From Candidatus Zhuqueibacterota bacterium (GTDB taxonomy: Bacteria; BS750m-G25): 64,000 nt of DNA. Below are positions 26,443 through 34,386 of the stretch, piece by piece. Location of the stretch: NCBI GenBank assembly GCA_016783505.1, contig JADHWK010000005.1, forward strand, positions 21,935 through 85,934, written 5' to 3'. A program made the position numbers and the translations under genes. Within the stretch, counting starts at the first letter, position 1. Each line of letters starts with the position of its first letter. The notes beneath the pieces were generated by a model. That model saw nothing but the letters and a program-made list of their open reading frames with translations, was not told where the DNA came from and searched no databases.

Positions 26443-26928
26443 ATGTACCCAATAAATGAAATTGAAATTGCTGCAAATGAATTTGTTGAGTTACGGCGAA
26501 AAGTACATCATGAGATAGCTAAAAAGTTAGATCAAGGATCATTCGAAAATGGAACTACTTTAATCTATAAAGGAAATTTTATGCGTATAGAATTAACTAT
26601 CAAGGATGATACCCAAAAGAGTACACTTCATAGCTATGGGACTTTATCGCCGAATGCGCGTTACTTTCTAAAGGCCTTTGCCAAGGGAATTTCAACACCT
26701 TTCAGACTTGAGATAGACAATAAATGGAATACTCCTCATATTAACAGTTGTTGTTCACAAGATAACCATCGATCCATTCCGAATTGGGGAACAAGCAACA
26801 TTAGTTCTATTGGATCGACTGTTACCGGTGTTGTTCTTGGTGATTGTTTGGTATTTGATTTAATGAAGCGTCATTTGAAATACGGCGGTTTTGGAACAAC
26901 AACGGATTGTACCCTACACCATAGTTAA
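26443..26928 (+). CDS. Unknown small protein in AT-rich insert
   Basis: 161 residues, not recognised. The N-terminal half is charged and probably helical then beta (NEFVELRRKVHHEIAKKL; FMRIELTIKDD). The middle has a cluster of Cys, Asn and His (NTPHINSCCSQDNHRS), and the C-terminal part has a short hydrophobic glycine stretch (SSIGSTVTGVVLGDCLVFDL). No signal peptide. AGAGAG lies about 10 bases before the ATG. Sixteen bases separate its stop from the YidD-like start, so the two probably act as a unit. Confidence 0.55.
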   Translation: MYPINEIEIAANEFVELRRKVHHEIAKKLDQGSFENGTTLIYKGNFMRIELTIKDDTQKSTLHSYGTLSPNARYFLKAFAKGISTPFRLEIDNKWNTPHINSCCSQDNHRSIPNWGTSNISSIGSTVTGVVLGDCLVFDLMKRHLKYGGFGTTTDCTLHHS

Positions 26929-26944
26929 GGATATAGGTAATCTG

Positions 26945-27325
26945 ATGGCAAGAAGACGTACATGTGGTGAGGAATTGGTTGAGCAAACGACAAGTGCTTG
27001 CGGAAGAGAATGTAGTAAAAGTTGCTCTAAAGGATGTATTGTCTCCTTTGTACCAATTTTGCTTTCAAATCTGAGGTTGTTCTTATACAGTATCGTAAAC
27101 TTTTCATCGCTCAAAAGCGTGCTTATTGAAATGATTCATCATTATCAAACAGATGTTTCTCCTTACCTAAATACTTGCTGTCTATTTGAACCTTCATGCT
27201 CAAACTACGCAATCCAAACATTTCGGAATCATGGTTTATTGATGGCATTACTGAAAGTGTCCTTTCGTATTGTGAGGTGCAACGCAATGGTTGCCCATTT
27301 CTTTCAGTTAACGATTTATAGTTAG
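26945..27325 (+). CDS. yidD: Cys-rich protein with YidD-like (membrane insertion efficiency factor) domain
   Basis: 126 residues from the ATG at 26945. Residues 60-113 match the YidD core: hydrophobic-Y-Q-x-x-[IV]SP (HYQTDVSPYL), a CLFEPSCSNYA block corresponding to CRFxPTCSxYA, NHG, and RIVRCN. YidD is a small membrane-associated protein normally near yidC and rnpA, which are not here. The N-terminal extension carries five cysteines (7, 19, 23, 27, 31) and then a hydrophobic segment. The usual GGxDPVP tail is missing. It may be a diverged YidD paralogue with a private role with the upstream gene. Confidence 0.7.
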   Translation: MARRRTCGEELVEQTTSACGRECSKSCSKGCIVSFVPILLSNLRLFLYSIVNFSSLKSVLIEMIHHYQTDVSPYLNTCCLFEPSCSNYAIQTFRNHGLLMALLKVSFRIVRCNAMVAHFFQLTIYS

Positions 27326-27585
27326 CCTAGAATTTTTACTTCAAATAATTAGGAAGTCTTAAGCTGTACCGAATTATTTACCATAAGTTGAAGAAGTTGA
27401 AGGAAATTCCATAGGAATTATTAAAATGTGTATTTTTCAGTGCAAGTAATGGATCATAATATGGACTGCATTTCTATAAGGTTTGTTTGGAATACTGTCA
27501 GCTTCTTTAGGCAATTAACTAACACGCCTGACCCGAATAGTGTGACTGTATGATCAAGCTTTTTTAATAACTTATTACCTAAAAA

Positions 27586-28269
27586 TTGGGACCAAAGAAG
27601 AACATACTTTCTTGGTTAGCGGTCCATTTCGGGTGGCTCATAATTCTTTTATTAGGGGCGACCTTACGGATCAAGTTTGTGGGCAGGCAGCATTATCTGA
27701 CGCTTAAGAAGAAGAAAAAGCCCTTTGTCATTACCCTTTGGCACGGGAGGATTCTGCTGCCCATTTACGTTCACCGGGGGGAGGGCATCCGGGGCATGGC
27801 CAGCCTGAGTCAGGACGGTCGGATGGTCGCTCAGACCATCCTTAAATTAGGGTATAGGATTGCCTGGGGGTCCAGCTCCCGAAGGGGAAAGGAGGCTCTT
27901 CATGAACTTGCCGCTGCTTTAAAGCGGGGTGAGGTAGGCGCCTTAATACCCGATGGTCCCCGGGGCCCCCGACACAGACTGAAGATGGGCGCCATTGTGC
28001 TCTCTTTAAAGACCGGAGCCTTTCTGCTCCCCCTGACCTACGCCGCCACCCGCCGGACGGTCTTCCGTTCCTGGGACCGCTTTTACCTCCCATGGCCCAG
28101 CTCTCGATGTGTAATTATGTACGGGGAGCCCATCTGGGTCAGTCCGGACCTGTCTGACGATGCTCTGGAGGCCTTTCGTAAACAGGTTGAGGAAAGAATG
28201 ATAGCTCTGGAACGTGAAGCTGATGAATTTATTCAGAACTACAAAAATAGCAAAGGCCTGGTGAAATGA
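27586..28269 (+). CDS. DUF374-family lysophospholipid acyltransferase-like protein
   Basis: 227 residues. N-terminal hydrophobic segment (about 9-27), then TLWHGR with His53, ASLSQDGRMVAQTI, WGSSSRRGKEAL, LIPDGPRGPRH and VYGEPIWV, all typical of the DUF374 subgroup of the PlsC-like acyltransferase superfamily, often encoded beside lipid A and Kdo genes. The start is a TTG only 3 bases after an in-frame stop (27580-27582) and lacks a ribosome site, so the original 5' end may have been changed by the upstream insert. It overlaps lpxK by ATGA. Confidence 0.82.
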   Translation: MGPKKNILSWLAVHFGWLIILLLGATLRIKFVGRQHYLTLKKKKKPFVITLWHGRILLPIYVHRGEGIRGMASLSQDGRMVAQTILKLGYRIAWGSSSRRGKEALHELAAALKRGEVGALIPDGPRGPRHRLKMGAIVLSLKTGAFLLPLTYAATRRTVFRSWDRFYLPWPSSRCVIMYGEPIWVSPDLSDDALEAFRKQVEERMIALEREADEFIQNYKNSKGLVK

Positions 28270-29306
28270 AATTGAACCCCTTTGTCAGTCTGTTGATGGT
28301 TCCTTTCTCTTTCCTTTATGGGACAGCGGTGGCTCTTCGAAACTGGCTCTACAACCGGGGGATTAAGGTCTCCCACCGGTTGGACTGCCGGGTCATCAGC
28401 GTGGGTAATCTGAGCGTTGGGGGCACAGGGAAGACCCCTATGGTGGAGTGCTTTGCCCGGCGGTTGCACGGGGATGGCCGGGGAGTGGCTATCCTCAGCC
28501 GGGGATACCGGGGTAAAGGCAAGGGGACGGTCATCGTCTCCGATGGGGTGAACCTGCTGGTGGATGACCGGTATGCCGGTGACGAGCCCTATCTTCTGGC
28601 CTCCCGCCTGCGGTCGGTGCCCATCATCGTGAACCGGGATCGGGTTAAGGGGGCAGAAGAAGCCCTTCATCGTTTCCATTCTAAATACCTGATCCTTGAC
28701 GACGGGTTCCAATACCGCCGACTCCAGCGGGACCTGGATGTGGTTCTAGTTGATTTTCAATCCTCCCCCCAGAGGCTTCTACCTGCTGGTCCCTTAAGGG
28801 AGCCCTGGAGAAACCTCAGGCGGGCTGACCTCATTTTCCTGACCAAATGCCCCCTGCCCGGGGGCAGCAACTGGGAGCTGGTAGCCGGGCAGAAGGACTT
28901 CCTTCGCCAGTTTACGGAGGCCCCTATTGTAGCCTGCCGTCACCACCCGGTGAAATTGGTTGATGTCAAGACCAGGGAGGATGTGGGGCTTAAGATTCTT
29001 CACAATCGCAAGGTGGTGGCCTTCGCTGGAATTGCCAATCCGGCCTCCTTCAGGCTGACCCTGCTGGATGAAAAGTCCAAGGTGGTGAAATTCTTCCGCT
29101 TTCCCGACCATTATCGGTATGGGACCAAGGATATAAAACGCATTTTTTCCGTTAGCAGCGAGCTTGAGGGAGATCTGGTGGTGACCACGGAGAAGGACCG
29201 GGTGCGGCTTCCCCGGGAATTCGACATACCCATCCCCCTCTATTTTCTAGTCATAGAGATCGAGATATTGGAAGAGTTCGATGTCTTAAAAGCGTTGAAA
29301 TGGTAA
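28266..29306 (+). CDS. lpxK: Tetraacyldisaccharide 4'-kinase
   Basis: 346 residues. LpxK phosphorylates the 4' position of the lipid A precursor at the inner membrane. An N-terminal hydrophobic helix (about 6-28) precedes a Walker A motif [12 protein letters not shown] (46-57), then [34 protein letters not shown] and TTEKDRVR. All key motifs are intact. Start overlaps the acyltransferase stop. Confidence 0.96.
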   Translation: MKLNPFVSLLMVPFSFLYGTAVALRNWLYNRGIKVSHRLDCRVISVGNLSVGGTGKTPMVECFARRLHGDGRGVAILSRGYRGKGKGTVIVSDGVNLLVDDRYAGDEPYLLASRLRSVPIIVNRDRVKGAEEALHRFHSKYLILDDGFQYRRLQRDLDVVLVDFQSSPQRLLPAGPLREPWRNLRRADLIFLTKCPLPGGSNWELVAGQKDFLRQFTEAPIVACRHHPVKLVDVKTREDVGLKILHNRKVVAFAGIANPASFRLTLLDEKSKVVKFFRFPDHYRYGTKDIKRIFSVSSELEGDLVVTTEKDRVRLPREFDIPIPLYFLVIEIEILEEFDVLKALKW

Positions 29307-29309
29307 AAA

Positions 29310-30896
29310 ATGGAAATAGAAAGTGATTTCTTGGTCATAGGAAGTGGCATTGCCGGGCTGTCCTTTGCCCTAAAGGCGGCCCGTTTCGGTCGGGTAAATT
29401 TGGTTACCAAGAAGGATAACACCGAATCCAACACCAACTACGCCCAGGGGGGGATCGCCGTCGTGGTGTCCCCTGAGGACAGTTTCCAGCGCCACGTTGA
29501 GGATACCCTTGAGGCCGGAGCCGGTCTCTGCCACCCCGATGCGGTGGAGATGCTGGTCCGGGAGGGGCCCTGCGGGGTTCGGGAATTGATGGACTGGGGA
29601 GTCAGGTTCAGTCTGAGAAAGGCGGGGGTCTTCGACTTAGGCCGGGAGGGGGGACACTCGGTCAAGCGCATTGTCCACGCCGCTGACCTCACCGGCCGCG
29701 AGGTGGAGCGGGCCCTGGTGGCCGCCGCCAAGGCCAACCCCAACATCACCATCTTCGAAAACCATCAAGCCGTGGATCTGCTGACCGAGCACCATCTAAA
29801 GGACAAGAAGCAAGATGGTATTCACTGCTGGGGGGCTTATGTGCTGGACGAGGGCCGCGAGGTTGTGTTTACCTTTAAGTCTATGGTGACATTTCTGGCC
29901 ACCGGAGGGGTGGGGCAGGTGTATCTGCACACCACCAATCCGGGGATCGCCACCGGGGACGGGATCGCCATGGCCTACCGGGCCGGAGCCAGTGTGGCTA
30001 ACCTGGAGTTTACCCAGTTTCACCCCACCACCCTCTACCATCCCGATGCCAATTCCTTCCTCATCTCCGAACGCCTGCGGGGATATGGGGCGGTGCTCAA
30101 AACCAAGGACGGCAGGACGTTTATGGAGAACTACCATCCCCAGGGATGCCTGGCCCCCCGGGATGTTGTGGCCAGGGCCATAGACAACGAACTGAAAAAG
30201 AGGGGTGAGGATTACGTGCTGTTAGACGCCACCCACCTGGACAAGGAGGGTCTAAGATCCCATTTTCCCACCATCTATCAAAAATGTCTTTCTTATAATT
30301 TGGATGTAACGGAAGAGCCCATTCCGGTGGTGCCCGCCGCCCACTACATCTGCGGGGGTGTGGTGACCGACTTGGATGGCAGAACTTCTATCGAAGGGCT
30401 TTTTGCCGGGGGGGAAGTGGCCTGTACCGGGGTGCACGGGGCCAACCGGCTGGCCTCGAACTCTCTTTTAGAGGCGGTGGTCTTTTCCGACCGGGCGGTG
30501 AAGGGTACGGTAAAATACTGGAAGGAACACAAGGGCAAATTGCCATTAATCCCCACCTGGAGCGATGAGGGAACCTTTGACCCTGAGGAATGGGTGTTAA
30601 TCTCCCATGACAAGCAGGAGATCCAGCGGCTGATGTGGGACTACGTGGGCATCGTGCGGGCCACCCATAGATTGAAACGGGCCCAGGAGAGAATTCAGTT
30701 AATCGCCAAGGAAGTTGAGGATTTCTATCGAAAGACCAGGGTCACCGAGGGGTTAATTGAACTGCGGAACATCACCACCGTGGCCCTCCTGATCATTGAA
30801 TCGGCCATGCGCCGCAAAGAGAGCCGGGGATTGCACTACATTCTCGATTATCCGAATACCGATGATAAATACTGGAAGAAAGATACTATCCTGTAA
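29310..30896 (+). CDS. nadB: L-aspartate oxidase
   Basis: 528 residues. NadB oxidises L-aspartate to iminoaspartate, the first step of de novo NAD synthesis. The FAD-binding N-terminus (VIGSGIAGLSFALKAA), TESNTNYAQGGIAVV, REGGHSVKRIVHAADLTG, QFHPT, RGYGAVL and EVACTGVHGANRLASNSLLEAVVF are diagnostic. The start is 3 bases after lpxK, so it appears to be an operon passenger. nadA and nadC are not in the window. Confidence 0.96.
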   Translation: MEIESDFLVIGSGIAGLSFALKAARFGRVNLVTKKDNTESNTNYAQGGIAVVVSPEDSFQRHVEDTLEAGAGLCHPDAVEMLVREGPCGVRELMDWGVRFSLRKAGVFDLGREGGHSVKRIVHAADLTGREVERALVAAAKANPNITIFENHQAVDLLTEHHLKDKKQDGIHCWGAYVLDEGREVVFTFKSMVTFLATGGVGQVYLHTTNPGIATGDGIAMAYRAGASVANLEFTQFHPTTLYHPDANSFLISERLRGYGAVLKTKDGRTFMENYHPQGCLAPRDVVARAIDNELKKRGEDYVLLDATHLDKEGLRSHFPTIYQKCLSYNLDVTEEPIPVVPAAHYICGGVVTDLDGRTSIEGLFAGGEVACTGVHGANRLASNSLLEAVVFSDRAVKGTVKYWKEHKGKLPLIPTWSDEGTFDPEEWVLISHDKQEIQRLMWDYVGIVRATHRLKRAQERIQLIAKEVEDFYRKTRVTEGLIELRNITTVALLIIESAMRRKESRGLHYILDYPNTDDKYWKKDTIL

Positions 30897-31051
30897 AGCT
30901 TGTGTCCTAATAATGACTAGACTTCGGCAAATTTTATAATGTGCAGTAAAGAAAACCGACCGGCCTTAGGCGGATGAATCGGTTAGTTCTGTTGTTATGG
31001 CGAAAATCATTATCCCCCAAATGAATTCGGGGGCTATCATGTTCAAATAAA

Positions 31052-31079
31052 TAACCCCCCAGTTTCAACTGGGGGGTTA
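31052..31079. terminator. Strong hairpin between convergent nadB and DUF6249-like gene
   Basis: A perfect 12-bp stem (TAACCCCCCAGT / ACTGGGGGGTTA) with a TTCA loop. Read on the - strand it is followed by TTTATTTG, so it may end the - strand gene; for nadB it would act as a weaker bidirectional terminator. A smaller hairpin with the same TTCA loop (AACCGT-TTCA-ACGGTT) lies at 31103-31118. Confidence 0.65.
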
Positions 31080-31172
31080 ACCGAAACCAAAATATCAGTT
31101 GTAACCGTTTCAACGGTTTATTATCCTAATTCATCCCCAGAAATATTTTTTGCTAAAGTTTAGTGATGAGCC

Positions 31173-31640
31173 TTATTGAGCCTCTCCTTGGGATTCCTTT
31201 TCCCTTTTGATAGCCCCTTCCTGATCAGCCAATATCCTGGTGAAGATTAACAGAGCAATACCTATTAAAAAGGGAATAACCCCCCATACCCCAACCCTGA
31301 TTCCCACCGCCACCCATAGTGCGATAAATGTGCCTACCCCTAATCCAGTAAAGATCAGGCCCCAGGCCAGTGGTATGCGACTGCGGGGGGGTTCCTCGGG
31401 CAGGGGGGGAACAGACATCCCCTTCTCAATGGCCAGCATGATGGCCGCATGGCGGAGCATCCTCCGAGAGCTTGAGGCCGTCAGCGAATGGATGGATACC
31501 CCTTTTTCAATGGCTGATATCCGCTCTTCGCTTAAGAGCCTCCTTTTCCTGAAACCATAATAGAGCGCTAAGACAATAGTAACCAGGGGGGCTCCAAAAG
31601 ACATCACGATGGCAACAATGGGTACCCATAATTCTTTCAT
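31173..31640 (-). CDS. DUF6249-like small membrane protein
   Basis: 155 residues with an AAGGAG ribosome site. Predicted helices at about 7-28, 89-112 and 115-136, with a cytoplasmic-looking loop containing two EKG motifs (SAIEKGVSIHS and LAIEKGMSVPP). This resembles small membrane proteins often found next to ECF sigma/anti-sigma pairs, and one lies immediately to the right in divergent orientation. Function unknown; a link to the sigma factor regulon is inference. Confidence 0.65.
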   Translation of the reverse strand: MKELWVPIVAIVMSFGAPLVTIVLALYYGFRKRRLLSEERISAIEKGVSIHSLTASSSRRMLRHAAIMLAIEKGMSVPPLPEEPPRSRIPLAWGLIFTGLGVGTFIALWVAVGIRVGVWGVIPFLIGIALLIFTRILADQEGAIKREKESQGEAQ

Positions 31641-31824
31641 AATAACTCCTTTGATCTATTTAACCTCTCACATTACTATTAAAATGAAAAACAACCCTTT
31701 TTCAGGTTTCTAATCTATTTGATAGGGATACTGAGAAAAATGTTTCACTAAAAGAACATTTTTTGAAACTTTTTTTATTTTAAACCAATCAAATTAATCA
31801 GAGAACAGGTGGTTGGAATAGGGG

Positions 31825-32394
31825 ATGGTTGAAACCAGCGAAAAAGAGCTGATCAAAAGATGCCAGCGGGGCGATCAAAAGGCGTTCGCAGAGCTGGTTG
31901 ACCGTTACAAAGTATGGGTGTTCACTATTATTGACCGCATGATTTACGACGAAAGCCAAACCGAGGATTTAGCTCAGGAGGTATTTATAAGGATATTTAA
32001 GGGGATCGCCGATTTCCGGGGGAAGGCCAAGCTCTCTACCTGGATTTACCGGATTACCTACAATATATGTTTAACCGAGATCGCCCGGAAAGGAAGGGAG
32101 AAGGAGTGGATTTCCCTAGACGAAGAGAATCCTTTGGGAGGTCAGTCTTTGGGAGAGATACTTCCGGGTGGTGAGGACTTCATCCGAGACCATGATATTA
32201 AAGATACCGTAGAGGTACTGTTAAAAGAGTTATCCCCCCGTTATCGAATGGTCATTACACTTTATTATTTAAGGGAAATGTCATACCAGGAGATCGGGGA
32301 GGTGATGGATCTGCCCCTTGGTACGGTGAAGGCCCAGCTTCATCGGGCCAAAAAGTTCATGCGGCGGGTTTTACTGAGTGAAGATATAAGGTAA
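31825..32394 (+). CDS. ECF-type RNA polymerase sigma factor
   Basis: 189 residues: sigma-2 domain at about 20-85 (DRYKVWVFTIIDRMI, TEDLAQEVFIRIFKG, LSTWIYRITYNICL) and sigma-4 at about 128-185 (LSPRYRMVITLYYL, SYQEIGEVMDLPLGTVKAQLHRAKK). No extra C-terminal domain. The cognate anti-sigma factor is the next gene. The upstream region is AT-rich with a TGAAAC at 31764, but I could not identify a matching -10 element. Confidence 0.93.
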   Translation: MVETSEKELIKRCQRGDQKAFAELVDRYKVWVFTIIDRMIYDESQTEDLAQEVFIRIFKGIADFRGKAKLSTWIYRITYNICLTEIARKGREKEWISLDEENPLGGQSLGEILPGGEDFIRDHDIKDTVEVLLKELSPRYRMVITLYYLREMSYQEIGEVMDLPLGTVKAQLHRAKKFMRRVLLSEDIR

Positions 32395-32398
32395 CTAT

Positions 32399-32556
32399 TC
32401 AGCCACAAAGACACTAAGACACCAAGATTATTATGAGGCTAGCTACTGGAGACCGAAGACCGAAAAAAATAGAATAAACATCTATCCTCTTACTTCGTAA
32501 TTCATAATTCTTAATTCTACATTATTTTTCGTGCCTTGGCGCCTTAGTGGCTAAGC
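32399..32556. repeat. Imperfect inverted-repeat element between sigma and anti-sigma genes
   Basis: The left arm AGCCACAAAGACACTAAGAC plus ACCAAG (32401-32426) and the right arm CTTGGCGCCTTAGTGG plus CTAAGCT (about 32535-32558) are imperfect reverse complements around an AT-rich centre. Such CTTGGTGTCTTAGTG...TGG elements look like MITE or REP-type repeats. It separates two genes that are normally adjacent. Confidence 0.5.
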
Positions 32557-32582
32557 TGATACGATATAAGGGAGTGATGATG

Positions 32583-33119
32583 ATGGATTGTAGTCAGTTC
32601 AGCGATCTGCTGTCGGATTATCTTGAGGGATCCTTATCCCCGCCTTTAATGCAGGCGATGAAGGACCACTGGGAAAAATGCCCGACCTGTCAGAAAGAAC
32701 TAACCCTTGAGGGGCGGTTGAACCAGGCATTGCGGGCCGGAAAACTTAAGGAGCCCCCGGCCAATTTTACCAATCGGCTCATTGAAAAAATCTCTGAGCT
32801 ACCCGACCCTCTTGTCCCCGAGAAAATACCCATCATAAATGTGGTTACCGCTGTGGTAGCGATCCTGGTTTTGGGGGGGCTCTTGTTTTTCGGTGTCCAT
32901 CGCCTCTTGGATTTCAGCGATATAGTCTTATTGGTGAGTCAGAAATTCATCTGGGTCGCTGCTGATCTATCCGATGGCCTATACCATTTTTTCTGGAATT
33001 TTAGTCACCAGGTTCAACTGCTGCCTGGATTTTTCGGCTCCCTTGTCTTTGCTGTGATTATCATTCCCATATTTTTGAGCTGGGGGGTATGGGAAACGGT
33101 GAAGGCTTTAAGGAGTTAA
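32583..33119 (+). CDS. Anti-sigma factor with zf-HC2 zinc-binding domain
   Basis: 178 residues when begun at the ATG at 32583, 8 bases after AAGGGAG; ATGs at 32577 and 32580 are alternatives. The N-terminus has the zinc-binding anti-sigma pattern: Cys3, His29, Cys33, Cys36 (DHWEKCPTC) after SDLLSDYLEGSL. Two hydrophobic segments (about 86-107 and 150-171) anchor it in the inner membrane. It should hold the upstream ECF factor inactive until an envelope signal is received. The last codons lie against the truncated GH130 fragment on the opposite strand. Confidence 0.88.
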   Translation: MDCSQFSDLLSDYLEGSLSPPLMQAMKDHWEKCPTCQKELTLEGRLNQALRAGKLKEPPANFTNRLIEKISELPDPLVPEKIPIINVVTAVVAILVLGGLLFFGVHRLLDFSDIVLLVSQKFIWVAADLSDGLYHFFWNFSHQVQLLPGFFGSLVFAVIIIPIFLSWGVWETVKALRS

Positions 33120-33388
33120 CCCCGAACTTTGGGTTTTGGCTGAACTTCCCAATTTATACCGTCATCGCTAAAAGCAAGCCCCATATTCCTACCATCGAGG
33201 CGCTTATCTTTAAGAGAGCCGTAATCATTGCGGAAAACCATAACATGCCTGCCTTGAAACCTAGTGACCCCTGGATTGAAGACTAAAGTACCCTGATATG
33301 GAATATCCCTTGCCGTCAGAATCGGGTTCCCGTAGTGGCATTTTATTACGGGGCTGGACATCAATTCGCTGATTATTAAATTTCCCAT
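33116..33388 (-). pseudogene. Truncated GH130-type glycoside phosphorylase (N-terminal fragment)
   Basis: 90 codons resembling only the first quarter of a GH130 protein: HYGNPILTARDIPY, LVFNPGVTRFQGRHVMVFR and MGLAFSDDGINWEV. Intact family members have roughly 290-390 residues and need the EDPR motif that comes later, so this cannot be active. Similarity stops after QPKP, where the sequence enters an imperfect AACCCCGAA...TTTGGGTT palindrome and a stop codon, right at the end of the anti-sigma gene. This looks like a gene cut at a recombination junction. Confidence 0.7.
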
Positions 33389-33456
33389 TGCCAGACTTTT
33401 GTTGGACTTGGCTTTTATCCTTAAACAGATTTATAGTGCTTTCACCCTAAAAGCGG

Positions 33457-34344
33457 CTATTTCTTCCATGGTGGCACTTCCGGTAAGAGTGTGTCGAACT
33501 CAGCGATCAGCTCTGATTCGTATTCCGCCGTATATAAACCGTTCAAGAACTTATCAGCGCCCTCTTTGAAGAAAAGTTCCCAAGACCTGTCCTCCTGCCC
33601 GGGATTTATCGGAAAAAAGATGGCTCCATTCGCTTTGGCGGCCTTCATATCACCGGGAGCATCCCCAATCATCAACAGGTGGCCCTCAAGATATTTACCG
33701 TCGGAGGCCAAATGAATGTGCTCCTTTTTGCTTCCCATTTCTTGGCCGGCAATCACACGGGCATATTGAGCAATGTTATGTTCCTGCCATTCCCGACGCA
33801 GTGCCTCGCCTGGGGTCGCGGAACAGACAATAATGTCAGCCCACCGGGAAATCTTCTCTAAGCTCTCGCGCACAAAGGGAAACGGTGGCACCCCATAAAC
33901 CATATCCGCCACAGTGGCATTTACGGCTTCGCTCCATTTTAAGGCCTGTGCCAAAATCGGATCACCGGTTTTCTTCACCTCGGCTTTCAGAGCCGGATTC
34001 CCCAATTTTGTCTCTCGTTCAATCCAGTCGCGCAGGGGCTGGGCAACCGGAATATTGAGATGACGCTTCTGCACATCCGGCCACTCGCGGAGCAGATCGA
34101 AAACCATAATCAGGGCCGGGAAACGATTCACGCCGCGCCATTTTGAGTAGAGGTTAACAAATTCGGCCGCCGCCCGGGCATATTTGGATACCGGCTGCAG
34201 GGTCCAATACTTGATGATATTCGGGATAAAACATTCTTTGTGTTTGATCTCCATCGTATCAAAGGCACATCCATCCGAATCAATCGCAACCAAGAAATCA
34301 TGCCGTGGTTCTAAATCCTTCAATTCAACTTGGGGATCTGACAT
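33457..34344 (-). CDS. HAD-superfamily phosphatase-like hydrolase
   Basis: 295 residues. HAD motif I is VAIDSDGCAFDT, with Asp22 (nucleophile) and Asp24 (acid/base); motif II is probably VCSATPGE; motif IV is LLMIGDAPGDMKAAKANGA. A large helical cap lies between motifs I and II. The substrate is unknown. It ends the carbohydrate operon, 42 bases downstream of the phosphofructokinase, so a sugar phosphate is a reasonable guess. Confidence 0.75.
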   Translation of the reverse strand: MSDPQVELKDLEPRHDFLVAIDSDGCAFDTMEIKHKECFIPNIIKYWTLQPVSKYARAAAEFVNLYSKWRGVNRFPALIMVFDLLREWPDVQKRHLNIPVAQPLRDWIERETKLGNPALKAEVKKTGDPILAQALKWSEAVNATVADMVYGVPPFPFVRESLEKISRWADIIVCSATPGEALRREWQEHNIAQYARVIAGQEMGSKKEHIHLASDGKYLEGHLLMIGDAPGDMKAAKANGAIFFPINPGQEDRSWELFFKEGADKFLNGLYTAEYESELIAEFDTLLPEVPPWKK

Positions 34345-34386
34345 AGGCTAAACCCTCTTTATCGTTAAATTCTAATGACCAACAAG

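Larger units (their letters stand above)
26248..27585. mobile_element. AT-rich insert in the lipid A gene block (candidate horizontally acquired island)
   Basis: Between lpxB and the DUF374 acyltransferase, genes that often lie close together, there are 1.34 kb of visibly AT-richer DNA. Codon choice differs from the flanking genes, with many TTA, AAA, AAT and ATA codons where the neighbours use G/C-ending ones. It carries two small same-strand genes, one unknown and one YidD-like, each with long AT-rich flanks. I see no transposase, integrase or clear terminal repeat, so mobile is inferred from composition and position only. Confidence 0.4.

Noticed and set aside
27449-27553. 34-codon frame (MDHNMDCISIRFVWNTVSFF...) in the island
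   Set aside because: Short, no ribosome site, no recognisable similarity; kept only as part of the island.
31764-31790. ECF-type autoregulatory promoter (TGAAAC box) before the sigma gene
   Set aside because: No matching -10 element at the expected distance; the box lies in a poly-T/A stretch.
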